64,000 nt of DNA from Ditylenchus dipsaci. Taxonomy: Eukaryota > Nematoda > Chromadorea > Rhabditida > Anguinidae. Below are positions 8,114-19,199 of this stretch, one piece after another; the stretch's first letter is position 1, and each line of letters begins with the position of its first letter. The notes below the pieces were generated by a model. It was not told the origin of the DNA and made no database searches. It was given only the letters and a program-made list of their open reading frames with translations. Where the stretch lies: the NCBI GenBank assembly GCA_004194705.1, contig SADC01001334.1, positions 310,001-374,000 on the forward strand. The letters are read 5' to 3'. Both the position numbers and the translations under genes were made by a program.

Positions 8114-10782
8114 TCAGTCATGTAAACAATGGGAACTTTCAAGATTGGCATGTGGAGCGTCTTTGTCTCTTTTCTTGCAGTACTTCAGAGCGGATTCGGA
8201 TCTCTTAGGTCTTCCCGACTTATTGAACAGCGTCTCCTAAAAATAGAAAATATTTTAGACTGCAAAACTGAAAATATTTTTAAAAATCTTCGATTTTAGT
8301 AAAGAATGGCCCAGGAAAACTTTTTGCTTTCGAGTAGCCATAGCTTCCTGTGATCGTCCTAGACCCGAAGCGTCAGAAATTATTTGACCACCCCGTATGA
8401 TGTCAGAACACGATTTTCGCTTGGTCTGTCCTCTGGTATGGGTACTGGTCTGTAGATGGCCTCTGGATGGGCAATTTTTTCAATACAACCCGTATAAAGG
8501 AGGAGACCAGATAAAATTCACGTTTTTAAACATAGCACTTACCAAATTCCTAGTCGGCGTGAAGTTGGTAATGTCTCTAAACGGCGTCGGCATTGGGCGA
8601 ATCTTCAGGTGTCTGTCGGGCTCCAACGAAGCCAAGCTATTCTCTGCTTCATTCTCTTGCTCTTCCGAGACTGGACAACATGCAGAAACAACATCCTGAA
8701 AACGAGAACGTACGATAACGATATAAGTATGCAGCAAAATTACCTGAGTTTGCTGCGGAGTATTCACTAAAGTCGAAGTGTTGAAGCTTCTATTGGCCGG
8801 AGAATCAGATAGATGGCTGGTAGGAGTCTGAAACTTAACTTTTGAAATTTTATATTATCATCCACTTTGCGTTCTCCGCAAATCAGGAAAAGGGGCAGGA
8901 GTAAAAATTTTAGAACAAATTTTGAAAATTCTTTTAGAGGTGGCACGGTTCAAATAATACCAACACCTAGATCACACACAACATTCGGAAGATTAACTAT
9001 TTTGATGTCAGAGTCAGGAGTTGAAAAACGGGTACGCCTGAAGAACAAATACTGTGTATAGTCAAATCTTTGATAAAAAACCACCCTTTAGACCTGCCAA
9101 AGATGCCTATCCCGGCCTTATATTGGGGATATCGGAAGGTGGTAAGGTTGTCGTTGTGCTGGTGTAGAGTTGCTACATATCGAGAAGGGGCTTGGATCGG
9201 ATTTTGACTGAAGCACAATAAAAATAGCACAGCTAATCGACAGATCAATCGCGATATTTGCACTGGCCATTCACCAAACACCTCTCCAGAAAATGGTATG
9301 TAGCATGGGGGGACTGTGAGGGAGGCAGATAGCAGAGAAATAAGAAAAGGCCTGGGGCGCCCCGATAGCTCAAATGGTTAGAGCGCCGACTAGCAAGGAG
9401 GATATCATGGGATAGCACTTTTTACAAAAGTCGTACGCTACCACTGGCGTACGCTTACTGGACCACTTATCAAATTTTGACTCCATATACCAATAACCAG
9501 GGTAATATACTCAGCCGGCTGAGGCTGACGGCTGAGTTAAAATTGTCCCGGCTGAGGCTGAGGTAATCGTTGAGTAAACCACGCTGCCAATAACCCAACG
9601 AGGACGAAGTAAAAAGCAGAGACTCAAAAACCTTCAGTCAATATTTTTAGTGGACGGACCCGATAAACTGCAAAATCCTAACACCAATAGACCGAAAAAA
9701 ATCACCTTGAATTGATGGTCAAACATTGAAGAATTGAGCGTCGGAGTCCTTGTCTGGGATCTGGCAACGTCTCTGGAACAGATTGAAGAATCAACATCAT
9801 CCTTATTTGAGGGCTCAACATCAATGACTTCAGCAGCGCCTACTTGGACGGCTGCTACTTCTTGTTTCTGGACACGATTTGCATTGTTGTTTATTTTATT
9901 GACAGCATAGCCTGGCATATTTTTGGACCACTGCGAGTACATCTGTTCTAAAAATGAAAAAAATGAAGACAATAATAGGAGACTTAGAATATTTGGTGCA
10001 TGACTCCGACGCAATTAATTGACTTGAAGAGAGGGGAGCGGAAAAGGTGGAGTGCGCTGGCAGTATGAGAAGTAGGCACACTTTTGTCTTGTTAACAATG
10101 TCTGTTCATCATGACTCAGAATGAAACCCTCTGAATTAACTGTAAAATTTATCGCGCAACATATTATAAATTCTACAGTTAATTCAGCATGTCTCAAAAT
10201 AGATAGTCAAATAGTCAAAAGTCGGGACAAACCATTCCTACCAAAACAATAATTTTATTCTCGTTTTAGTGCCGAGGAACCAGGAAACCACATGCTCAGA
10301 GGTCTATAAATCAGTATACAGGCTGCTTACTCTGAGATATCGCAACAAAAACATGGACAATAGGGGTAAAGCAGCTTGTATCAAGATCTACAGTCAATTT
10401 TTGATGGCACACCCTGACGGGTACTCCCAAAAAAATATTCATTACCCAGGTTATCGCACGCTATGGCCAGGGAGCTAATTAACTGTACAAAAATTTGGTC
10501 ATGACTAAAGCCTTTGTCGCAATCAGTCGACGGCGACTACCTTTAGCTTCGCTTGTGGTCCAAATAAGTCGCCAGCTTCAGTCATCTTGTTGTGACCAGG
10601 ACTTCGTCAAGGAATCGTAAAACCATAACCGATTGTAGAAGCTTACCCTGAATGACGGGATCTTGAGGAAGTTCAAGTGCTGAAGAGAAGTGTGACTTGC
10701 TTCCAAATGTAGCTGAAGATAAGCCGCTGCCCTCATTCTGCCCCGTCTTTTTCTTCTTACGTCCAATCCAGCAATTACCCAT
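8114..10782 (-). CDS. MGNC-start protein, five exons, 245 residues, unidentified
   Basis: Exons (minus strand): 10782-10647, 9947-9706, 8827-8744, 8695-8543, 8236-8114. Every donor is GT (GTAAGC, GTGATT, GTAATT, GTAAGT) and every acceptor ends AG. Phases run 1,0,0,0 without conflict, giving 245 codons and a TGA. The N-terminus MGNCWIGRKKKK fits the N-myristoylation rule (Met-Gly) followed by a palmitoylatable Cys and a basic patch, so membrane anchoring is likely (inference). The middle is Ser/Thr-, Asn- and acid-rich and looks disordered. A possibly conserved block is KIRPMPTPFRDITNF near residues 185-200. The C-terminus is basic (KSGRPKRSES, KKRDKD). I see no enzymatic domain and no family I can name. 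Unlike the other genes here it needs no frame correction, so the start and exon chain are well supported. Confidence 0.75.
9358..9420 (+). repeat. tRNA-derived fragment (box A only)
   Basis: GCCCCGATAGCTCAAATGG then TTAGAGCGCCGACTAGC resembles the acceptor and D-arm of a tRNA and matches the pol III box A pattern. The anticodon stem does not close and no GGTTCGA box B follows, so it is a SINE head or tRNA relic. It lies in the first intron of the set between exons 2 and 3 of the MGNC gene. Confidence 0.45.
10120..10195. repeat. TGAATTAACTGTA palindromic unit
   Basis: CTGAATTAACTGTAAAATTT faces AAATTCTACAGTTAATTCAG around a short centre. It belongs to a set of ACTGTAGAA...TTCTACAGT palindromes also seen at 16.97, 17.8-18.05, 18.7, 21.9-22.13, 22.67-22.85 and 23.29 kb. 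Confidence 0.7.
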
Positions 10783-11097
10783 GGTTGAGAGAAGCTGAAA
10801 AAACTAATGTTAATATTTTCCAAGCCCTTCATTTTTCATAAACCTGCAAAAAAACTCTTCGATTCAGACTTTGTTTCAGTATTTTTGTTTTGAATTTGAT
10901 TGAAACAGTACTTCTCAGGACTAAACACTATTTAAATTGTTGTTTTGGCAGGCTAGAATGGGATTTTTCATAAGCCGATCCAATTCTTTCCTCGTTCTGG
11001 GATAATAGAAATTTTTCGATGGCGAGAGGCTGATAATTAGGATTGTAAAATCGAAGATTCGATTTAAAGTTTGGACTCGAAAACTCGAAAAATTTGG

Positions 11098-11325
11098 CTC
11101 CCGGATATTGTTCCTTTTTAATGGACAATGTTGCCCGGAGGAAAGTTTTCTTAGCCCAATTTTGATTACGCCTCGAGCTAATTTTTTCAGCATCAGTTCT
11201 TCTCTACTATTTTCACTAATCCTGAAAAAATCAGCTCGATACCTAGTCCGAAATTGGGCTAACAGAACTTTCCTCCGGGCGACATTGTTCATTAAGAAAG
11301 ACAATGTCCGGGCGCCAAAATTTTG
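11098..11325. mobile_element. Nested MITE with about 80-bp inverted ends
   Basis: The left arm (CTCCCGGATATTGTTCC, then ATGTTGCCCGGAGGAAAGTT) is mirrored on the right (AACTTTCCTCCGGGCGACAT, then AATGTCCGGGCGCC). Target duplication was not resolved. It lies inside the hAT-type element at 11038-12289. Confidence 0.7.
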
Positions 11326-11397
11326 ATTTTCGAGTCCTTTATTCGAGTCTGGAGTCCTCGAAATGTATTTCGATTTATTTATTATAACATAGCATTT

Positions 11398-12187
11398 GGA
11401 TAATATTTAATTTTGCCCCTAATTACTGAAAAATGCCCCTTAACTTGAGATTAAATTTTTTTCTTAAAAAAATTTTCGAACTTTTATCGACTATTGTGTA
11501 GCCCAAGATCTCAGCTTTCTATCGAACTATCAAACTTAATGAATGGTTAAAGGACCCTGTCTCTTCCTTATCATGGCAATTTCGCAGGTTTGAATGCGCG
11601 CGGGACCACAAAGATTCTGTCAATAATGTTTTTGAATTGTTTTTTGTGTGCATTTTGAATTTCAAACATTATCTTCTATTTGATATAAATCACACTATGA
11701 CAGTGACAGTTACGGAGCAGTGAAAGGCGAATAAGTTGTCCGATCTAGCATTGTCAAGCGACGTTTGGCTCGACTAGTGATTGGTTCTAAATTTTGAACA
11801 AATTTACTGAATTTATTTTCTAAGCCTAAGCAGAAATAAAAAACAATTCGAAATTATTATTGACAGAAATGTGTGTGGTCCCGCGCGCATTCAAACCTTT
11901 TAAATTGCCATGATAAGGAAGAAACAGGGTCCTTTAAAAAATGTAGAAATTTTGGGGGTTTAAAAAATGTGAGAAAACCAAAAGTTCGAACCTCTAATTC
12001 GAACCTTTAAATATCTACATTTTTCAAATTATTCAATAGAGTTTGATAGCTCGTTTGAAAGCTGAGATCCTGGGCTACACAATAGTCAAAAAATTTTGAA
12101 AAATAAACGTAAAAATTAAGAAAAAACTTTTAATTTCTGATTAGGGGCATTTTTCAGTGAATTAGGGGGCAAAATTAAATACCACCC
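11398..12187. mobile_element. Mutator-like element, 9-bp TSD, carrying a further palindrome
   Basis: Flanks are ATAGCATTT (11389-11397) and ATAACATTT (12188-12196), 8 of 9 identical. Ends are GGATAATATTTAATTTTGCC and the inverse of GGGTGGTATTTAATTTTGCC. Inside is the paired GTAGCCC...CTCAGC core (about 11499 and 12058) and, deeper, a TTAAAGGACC...GGTCCTTTAA palindrome (about 11546-11940). A 9-bp duplication with long inverted repeats suits Mutator-like elements; Merlin (8-9 bp) is the alternative. Confidence 0.75.
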
Positions 12188-12335
12188 ATAACATTTATCA
12201 AAAATGCGAAGCAAAAAAAGTCGAGGCCTCGAAAATTTTTAGTTTCAAATCTGGAATCTGCTCGATACAAAAAAAATTAGACAACCCTACTGATAATTAA
12301 TAAAGCGACTCCCATGGAGGTTTAAAGTATTTAAA

Positions 12336-12530
12336 GGACCATACTTGTTAATGCAAATGAAAATTCGACAAATTCAAATACGCGCGGTACCCTTCTCTTT
12401 CGTCTCTCACTCTACTCTTTGAAGTTGTTTCGAGTGACTCAAAAGAGTACAGTGAGAGACGAAAGAGAAGCGTCCCGTTTGAATTTGTCAAATTCTTATT
12501 TGCATTAACAAGTATGGTCCTTCAAAATTG
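12336..12530. mobile_element. TTAAAGGACC-type palindromic MITE
   Basis: TTTAAAGGACCATACTTGTT faces AACAAGTATGGTCCTTCAAA. The centre is a second inverted pair, TTCTCTTTCGTCTCTCACTC / GTGAGAGACGAAAGAGAAG. Relatives lie at about 11546-11940, 22.27-22.42 and 24.61-24.86 kb. Confidence 0.8.
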
Positions 12531-12539
12531 TGTAGCTTT

Positions 12540-14300
12540 ACGAGTTTTCAAAATTTTGTGTTCTGCAAAGTGATCTCATTTATTTTCTTAGTCTTCTTCA
12601 GACTTAAGCACTCGCTCAGATTTTTATTATTATTATCATGAACCGTTTTGATCTTGTTCTAGAAGAAATTTGAAATTCTAAGCACGTCTAAAGCTGCCGA
12701 AAATTTGCTTCTGCCTAAGAGCCGGTTCATGATGGGTCCATCCGCCGGCCCATCCATGTTTTGAAAATACTTCTGCTAGCACCGTTTTTTAGCCAACTAT
12801 ATTTGAAAGGCTGCGCTGGACTTAAAGTCCACAAAAAGCACATTTTAGATTTTAGACTTTATCTTAGACATGCTATCCCAAAAAGCAATATTTTACAGGC
12901 TTTCACCCAATTGCTGTTTTTCTTCAGCAATTTCATTCAACAAATTCAATTGGGTTTTACCCAGCCGTTCCTTTATCCAAAGAACATAGGTTGTTTTTTT
13001 CAGACTTCTTCCTCCTCCTATCCAAATATATCAGGCTGTGCACAAACAATCTGCCTAATCCTTAGTCTGGGAATAGAAATGGCCAGCAGTATTCACATGT
13101 CCCTATTAAGTGCTCCATTGTTCACAATACCAAGCTAGTCAAAAATATATTTTTTTATTTTCAAATAGTCCTACAATTGTATTGAAGCTAGTAATTTGTG
13201 AGAATTTTTAGGGAAGAGGACGACGACGGTCGATTCACATCGATTTTCGCTCTTTTTTTTGGAAATTTCGGCTCGATAGCGCTCTCTCAAAATCTTACCC
13301 CAGAGTGGCCAAATAGGCTACTGAAAGTTGCTTATTTGGGGGTTAGCTAAAGAAAGGGTCCCAGTTATGCACATGAACACTCCAATTTCGACCTCACATT
13401 TGAACACGAAGTACGTGAACACCTTCGAGTTCATGTTCGACTTCAAGTTAGAGTTCGGATCAGGGGCGTTCACGCAGCCAAAAATACGAACTCGAAGTAC
13501 GTGAATGAGCCATAATTTTGGCATGATGCTTTGCGATCGATGCTGGGTCTATAACAAACTACCTCTATAACGAACACTTAAGATCGGTCCACAGGGTATT
13601 AGTTATAGAGGAGTCGACTGCCTTATAATTTTTTGATCGGTTTGGTAAACTAATGGGTTTAAATTTTATTGAAATTTAATTCGGTAAAAGGGGTGTGTAT
13701 ATTCCAGTAGCATCAAAAAATTCCACTTTAATTGATATATATTTTAAATTTTATAAAAACCGTTAACGGGTCAAAGCTAATAACCGGAAATTTAGAATTT
13801 TTGTAGCACAGTTAAAATAACAGAGTATTTCATCTTTTTAACGTGTTTTTCGAACGAGAGAAAAATAGAACGATTCAAAAATATTTGCTGGTCACCGCCT
13901 TAACTTTTTGAAACGCATGGGCATTCCTTTTCAACCCTACGAAGACCATGTTGACCACAAAGTGGTCATGTCATATTTGCAAAGCCGGATTTGGAGTTCA
14001 TAAAACACATTTAGAAAAAGGGTATGAGAATCTACGAAGGTATAAATCTCAACTACAAAATGAGATATTTTGCGGCTGAGAGGACACTACCCGGCTGAAT
14101 CGTGGTCGTTATGTATTATATAATTTTGGAAAAATGTAGAGTAGCAAGCTCAATGAGTCTAATTGATTCTACACTATTAGTTCTTTAGATGAGTTACAAT
14201 AAATGTTTGGTATGACTTTTGTGTAACCCATCTAAAAGTAGTATTATGAAAGGTAACATAATTCTGCTTGGCTTGTAACCCGTCCTATTTGAAAACGGAA
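12540..14300. other. No gene supported; two repeat fragments
   Basis: A 125-codon frame at 12761-13138 starts at a non-ATG codon and has no splice context or motif. 13393-13515 holds inverted words around GAACTCGAAGTACGTGAA. 13556-13622 (CTCTATAACGAACAC ... GTTATAGAGGAGTCGACTG) is a decayed pogo-type MITE like the one at 46998. Confidence 0.45.
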
Positions 14301-14315
14301 TTTTATTATAATGAC

Positions 14316-14429
14316 CAGTGTTTTCAAAAAAGAAACAGGATAACGATCGATTTTGACTGTAATTCTGTTTCTGCTTTTGAAATTATGCTTCTGCTTATGC
14401 AATTCTGTTTCTGCATTTTGAAAACACTG
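14316..14429. mobile_element. 114-bp hAT MITE with perfect 8-bp TSD
   Basis: ATAATGAC flanks both sides (14308-14315 and 14430-14437). Ends are CAGTGTTTTCAAAA and its inverse, identical to the ends of the hAT element at 41049-44181, whose transposase could have mobilised it. The interior is repeats of TTCTGTTTCTGC. Confidence 0.9.
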
Positions 14430-14511
14430 ATAATGACCACAAAGTGGTCAACGTGGTCAGTGGCGACCATTTTAACGTGGTCGTCTTAGGGTTAAAGGGA
14501 TATTTTTAGTA

Positions 14512-14975
14512 GGGTAATACTTAAATCTAGTACCAAAATACTTATTTCTTGCACCGAAAATACTTTTTTCCAGTACCAAAATTCAACATGCATAGAAAAA
14601 CTCTTTGTAAAGTTAGAGATCTTTTTCTTGACACATGAACGTGTAGCCCTGAATCTCAGCGTTCTAACTAGACTTCAATTTCCTGTAAAAGATTTCAAAG
14701 ATATGAAGATTTTGAGCTTTGTATGAAGTGACTTTTTCAACCAAGTCCCTCTATTCAAACCCCTAAATCTCCAACCTTTTTAAATTTTTTACTGAAAAAA
14801 ATATCTTGTTGAGTAGCTGAGATTCAGGGCTACACTATAGTTTAAAAATTTTGAAAGTGTACCGATAAAGTGAGGAGAAAAAGAGAAAACTTCAAAAAAA
14901 ATAAAAATTTTGGCACTAGAATTAAGTATTTTGATACTAGAAATAGGTATTTTGGTACTAGAAAAAGTACCACCC
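14512..14975. mobile_element. Mutator-like element, 9-bp TSD
   Basis: Flanks are TTTTTAGTA (14503-14511) and TTTTTAATA (14976-14984). Ends are GGGTAATACTTAAATCTAG and the inverse of GGGTGGTACTTTTTCTAG, followed on both sides by repeated TAGTACCAAAATAC. It carries the inverted GTGTAGCCCTGAATCTCAGC / GCTGAGATTCAGGGCTACAC core shared with 11398-12187. Confidence 0.8.
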
Positions 14976-14999
14976 TTTTTAATAATTTGTGCACAGTAG

Positions 15000-15860
15000 G
15001 TCGATATCAGAATCGCAAGGCTACATACTGGTGTTATTAGCTTTTGAAAAACTTCAAAAAAATAAACAGAAAAGAGGGAAAACATAAATTTGCGGCAAAA
15101 TTCCGATTATTGGCGGCAAAATTTCGACTTTTCGCAGCAAAATTTCGATTGGCTCTTCTTTGAAACGCATGGGCATGCCCTTCTGAAGATCTATTTTTAA
15201 GGCTTTAAGCTTAGTGGCTCACTGTCAGTGGGTCGATATCACCAACCCCATGCTTCTCTTTCGAAAAAACTTGGATAAACTTGGCGAAATCTTTTTGCAT
15301 CAGACTTATTGCAAAGGTGGCTAGCCTTTACCTTGCAAAACAAAAACTTTGGCCCAATTTTTCACTTTCGCACCAGTATTTTTGAAAATCCTTTATGTTG
15401 AAGGCGAGAAAAAGGCATAGACATACTTATTCTATTACTTCTCTGCTTGAATAACCAAATGGATGGGTGTGTCTGACTAGCTTAGGCTTAGACTTCTGAC
15501 GTCACTTTTTGCCTATAGAGTGAAGCAGCCAGCCGTTTGGCTTACTTGCTTTCACTTTCTATAACCTGCTTGCCTTTTTACTTTTTTTTACTTTTCTATA
15601 CTACCCAGAATTGAATTGTCTGTGCAATTCAAAAAAGATGTTGGATGAAAAGGAAAGAGTCAGTATTTTCGGATGTTTTGAGCAAAGAATTTGTAACTTA
15701 TCAAAACTTTTATTTTCCTATCTATGTGAATGAAATTCCAATAAATGCATTTGCTTAATGTTTTTTTTTGAGCTTGACTGTGTTTTTTTCTGCCTTGTTT
15801 TCATTCCACCAGTCAAGCTATATAGTTGGTCTGAAGTTAACTTCAAATTGACCGGTCAAG
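15000..15860. other. No gene seen
   Basis: AT-rich DNA with stops in all frames and no mobile-element ends I could pair. Confidence 0.5.
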
Positions 15861-16760
15861 GTCCGTAAAAGCCTAAGTGCCTGACCCCTCCAAAGAGTAT
15901 TTTTTCTCTGAGCCTACCTTTTTCGATCCCCTTGATTTTTTTCCACCCCAATCCATTGAATTATGGAGTGTGCTGGTAATTAGGGTTGTCGGTTCGGGTA
16001 CCCGTTTCGGGTAATTGGAACCGAAACCCGGTTTTTTAGGGTTCGGGTATCGGTTCGGGTACCCGAAAATTTCGGGTTTCGGGTATAGGTTCGGATACAC
16101 GATTTCAAATAGAGGGATCAAACAATAACAAAAATGTGTTTGTTTGTGTCAGACTGAGTATGTTTCATGCATTTAAACTTTTGTTTACATTTACTGTCAC
16201 TGTTTTAATGCTTTTTCAAGTACCGATTTCGTACTTCACTTTTTAAGTCCGTTTTGTTCGTTTTTCGAATTTAGCTGGCTCAAAGAGTGGAGGTTGCGTC
16301 AAGGCAAACATTCGGAGGTGATTTTTTTACGAATATTTTTATTTCTGCAAAATCGTCAATATTTTGTTGGAAAATGATGCTTGAGTGTTATGGATTTATG
16401 TTCAATAAAAACTTAGGCTCTTTATGTGTTGGTGTGACCCCTGGAAAAAATATGCCTTGGTCCCCCTGTTGTGTTTTAGTGTTAAAGAAAAGAAAAATTT
16501 AAAAAAAAGCGAACAGAAGGGACCAAGGCATATTTTTTTCGGAGGCCATATCAACATATAGATGCATATAGACATATAGAGCCAAAGATTTTTTGTGTAC
16601 ACAGGAAGCCTGTTTCTGTAAATTCGTTTTTTTAAGGGTGTGAAGGTGGTGAAGAGAGGTGTGCAAAAGGTGTGAAATAGGTGAACAATGAAAAAAGTTG
16701 GCTTAGAGAAAAATACTCTTTGGAGGGGGCGGGCACTTGGCGGCTGTCGTCAAAATCGCG
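15861..16760. mobile_element. CTCCAAAGAG-family MITE with internal insertions
   Basis: The left end (TAAGTGCCTGACCCCTCCAA) and right end (CTTTGGAGGGGGCGGGCACT) are inverted partners, like the copies at 815 and 27390. The interior is interrupted at about 15983 by TAGGGTTGTCGGTTCGGGTA and repeated GGGTTCGGGTA units, half of a TAGGGTTG hAT-type element whose other end is not visible. 16440-16545 holds an inverted GCCTTGGTCCCCCTGTTG pair like the Merlin termini. Confidence 0.65.
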
Positions 16761-16959
16761 TTTCTAATCTTCTCTAATGTAAACAACATTCATCAATTGC
16801 AAAATTTCTGATATAAAAATAAACCTCAAAATATACATTTTTTTCCAATTTCTGACTTTTAGCGCAAAAACATTATTTTTGGTACTTTTTTATTAGTGAC
16901 TGCTGACTCAGAATAAGTACCCACTCGTCCTTAGGCAACTTCTGCCTCTTTGTCAGTTT

Positions 16960-18050
16960 TGACAACTGTAGAATTTCTCCTACAGAAATTTTACAGTTAT
17001 TGGCGAGATCAGTGGGTACTGATCTTAAGTCAGAAAGAATAAATAGAGGTTGATTTGGGGGCTAGAATGTTATAAATTTTGAGTGTGTCTGTGTTTTTAA
17101 TGTCAACCAGCAAAGCTTCATAGTTGACCAGTCAAAATCACTCGTCTAATCTAGTTTTGTGTAAACAATTGTTATCAATTGCAAAATTTCCCATATTTCC
17201 ATAAACTAATTTAAGAAATAAATTCGATTGCTCCAATCACAAGCCAATCACGTCATTTGTCATTTAGATCTAGCTGTTTAGTTTCATAGTGCTCTTATGC
17301 GTCATCCACAGGAAATGGGTGGTGCTGATAACAGGAGAAAGGGCTTGCTTTTAAACTTTTGGTCCAAATACACACACCCCCTTCGAGTAGTTGGCTTCCA
17401 CGGTACTGATTTAAACTAAAATTTGCATTTTCACCCAGTAGTCTATACTGCTTTTGTAGGAGCGCACTTGTTTTATTGATTTTCGGTTAATCTTTTACGT
17501 AAGTCTAATATATATTTTCATTTTTTTTGTGAATTTCACTCTTTTTATACTTTACACATATTTTGATGCCTAATTTTGTATCCCTGAAGGTGAATGGTTC
17601 CATAGGCGTACCCAGGATGTCAAAATTTTTCCTGACGGGAAGGGCTGAAACGCCTAAAAAGACTAAAAAATCCTGACAGGAGGGGCTAAAGCCCGGCTAG
17701 CCTCACTCTGGGTACGCATATGAATGGTTTTAGCACTTTTTTCCATGAGGCAAAAGCTGACTCAGAGTAAAACAACCGCTTATAATAAGTCAGATTTTGC
17801 CATTTTTATCAGTTTTTGCACGATAGAAAACTAGAAATTCTAGTATAATATTGAAAATTCTACAGTTATAGATAACTGGGGAAATTCTTGTATAATATTC
17901 GACAAGTTCTGAAGTTTTAAATACTACAGTTTGTGCCTTGTTGATACCTGTAAAAATTCTTGCATAATATTCGAGAAATTCCACAGTTATCAATTTTACA
18001 GTTTGTGTCTCATTGGTAACTGTAAAAATTCTCGTATGATACGAGAAATT
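16960..18050. repeat. Field of ACTGTAGAATTTCTCG palindromes
   Basis: Units such as TGACAACTGTAGAATTTCTC / AGAAATTTTACAGTTA (16964-17002) and several at 17820-18050 pair with each other or with a neighbour. No coding frame fits the stretch. Confidence 0.6.
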
Positions 18051-18056
18051 TTACAG

Positions 18057-18695
18057 GACGCTATTATGATATACACCATCCCCTCGGAATCATGTCTAAG
18101 GTGAGTGCGTGCGCGCATCTCTAGCTCTCAAGCCACCTGCGCCCGCTTCGGGGGCGCAGGGAATTATGGGCTTGGAGTTGAGATGCGCACACCCACATGC
18201 CTTAGACACAAATCACTCGAAAGTGACTCTGGATGCATGAAAAAGCATGCACACCGAGTTGCATGTTGCGGTAGACTCAGTATTCAAAACTATGTTCAAC
18301 ATCTTTATTCTTTATTCGGCCAAAAGGGTCTCCTCGCTTTTCCGGCCTGTGGCTTTGAGCCAGAGCTCAGCCATCCAACAATTATTGAAAGACAACCCTC
18401 GGGATCGGCCGACTGATCGGCCTGATCAAGTCAGAGTACTTATACTTTTCCGTCCACCACAAGGGGCTGAATTTGTAAGTGTCCTTCAACGCTTAGAAAA
18501 TTAATACTCTTTGTTACTTATAGGCACTATAGAAGTGGCCCCTCCTTTGTCCCTTGCCCTCCCAATACAGCCTTCATCCCTTTAAAAATTGCTTTTCGAG
18601 TCTTTGCGTAGTGAAATTATTGCATAAAAATTGTTTTTATACACCCCCAAAAAATCATGGTTGGGGGGGGGGCGGGAGTATATCATAGTAGCGCC
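18057..18695. mobile_element. GGCGCTACT foldback element with 7-bp TSD
   Basis: TTTACAG flanks both sides (18050-18056 and 18696-18702). Ends are GACGCTATTATGATATAC and the inverse of GGCGCTACTATGATATAC, followed inward by a G run on the right. Same family as 5230-6548. It contains a reversed multi-hairpin repeat near its left end. Confidence 0.8.
18080..18315 (-). repeat. Multi-hairpin repeat, reversed copy
   Basis: Reads in reverse the same order of words: CTAAGGTGAGTGCGTGCGC (donor-like arm), a GC-rich stem around CTGCGCCC, CATGCCTTAGACACAAATCA, CTCGAAAGTGACTCTGGATG and ATGTTCAACATC. The GC-rich stem is less perfect here than at 36 and 50 kb. Confidence 0.75.
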
Positions 18696-18919
18696 TTTAC
18701 AGTTTTAAATACTACAGTTTGTGCCTTTTTGACAACTGTAGAAATTCTCGCATAATATTCGAGAAATTCTACAGTTATCACTAGCTATTAAAATTTTCAT
18801 TTATTTCGAATGCATTTATTGGAAAAGGGCATGCAATACACTTGAAAAAGCACATAAAGCAACAATGAAATCATTGGAATTTTACTGCTATTTTTGGAGA
18901 ATTTTTTCCCCTTTTAAAA

Positions 18920-19160
18920 TGGTTTATGGCTCTAAATACATTTTATTTACAAATATATTGTATTTTTTTCAATTAGCTGTGAAAATAATAGTTTGTTCTA
19001 TGTAAAAAGTTTTGTATTTTAATTAAAATGTTGTTTAAGCTTTCAAAACTTTTTGCCTACATTTCCTTTGGTGTAAACATGTTTGCATTCTCTTTTTTCT
19101 TCTTTACACTACCTTATTCCAGAAATTTGGATGCTGAATAAGTAAAAATTTTAATTTTCA
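18920..19160 (-). repeat. Dispersed repeat, inverted copy of 5505-5745
   Basis: Near-identical to the reverse complement of 5505-5745 along its length, including the run of words from TTTACAAATATATTGTA to ATTTGGATGCTGAATAAG. Confidence 0.8.
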
Positions 19161-19199
19161 GAGCGTTAGCTCACAGTCTTCCTACTCTGACAGATAATC

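Larger units (their letters stand above)
11038..12289. mobile_element. Outer hAT-type element with two nested insertions, 8-bp TSD
   Basis: CTGATAAT flanks both sides (11030-11037 and 12290-12297). The left end is TAGGATTGTAAAATCGA and the right end GACAACCCTA, variants of the TAGGGTTGTCGA termini seen elsewhere. Most of the 1252 bp is later insertions (11098-11325 and 11398-12187). Confidence 0.75.

Noticed and set aside
9358..9420. Functional tRNA gene
   Set aside because: Acceptor/D-arm and box A look right, but the anticodon stem does not close and there is no T-arm/box B in range.
12761..13138. 125-residue plus-strand ORF with a hydrophobic start
   Set aside because: It begins at a non-ATG codon and has no motif, no splice context and no repeat relatives that would support it.
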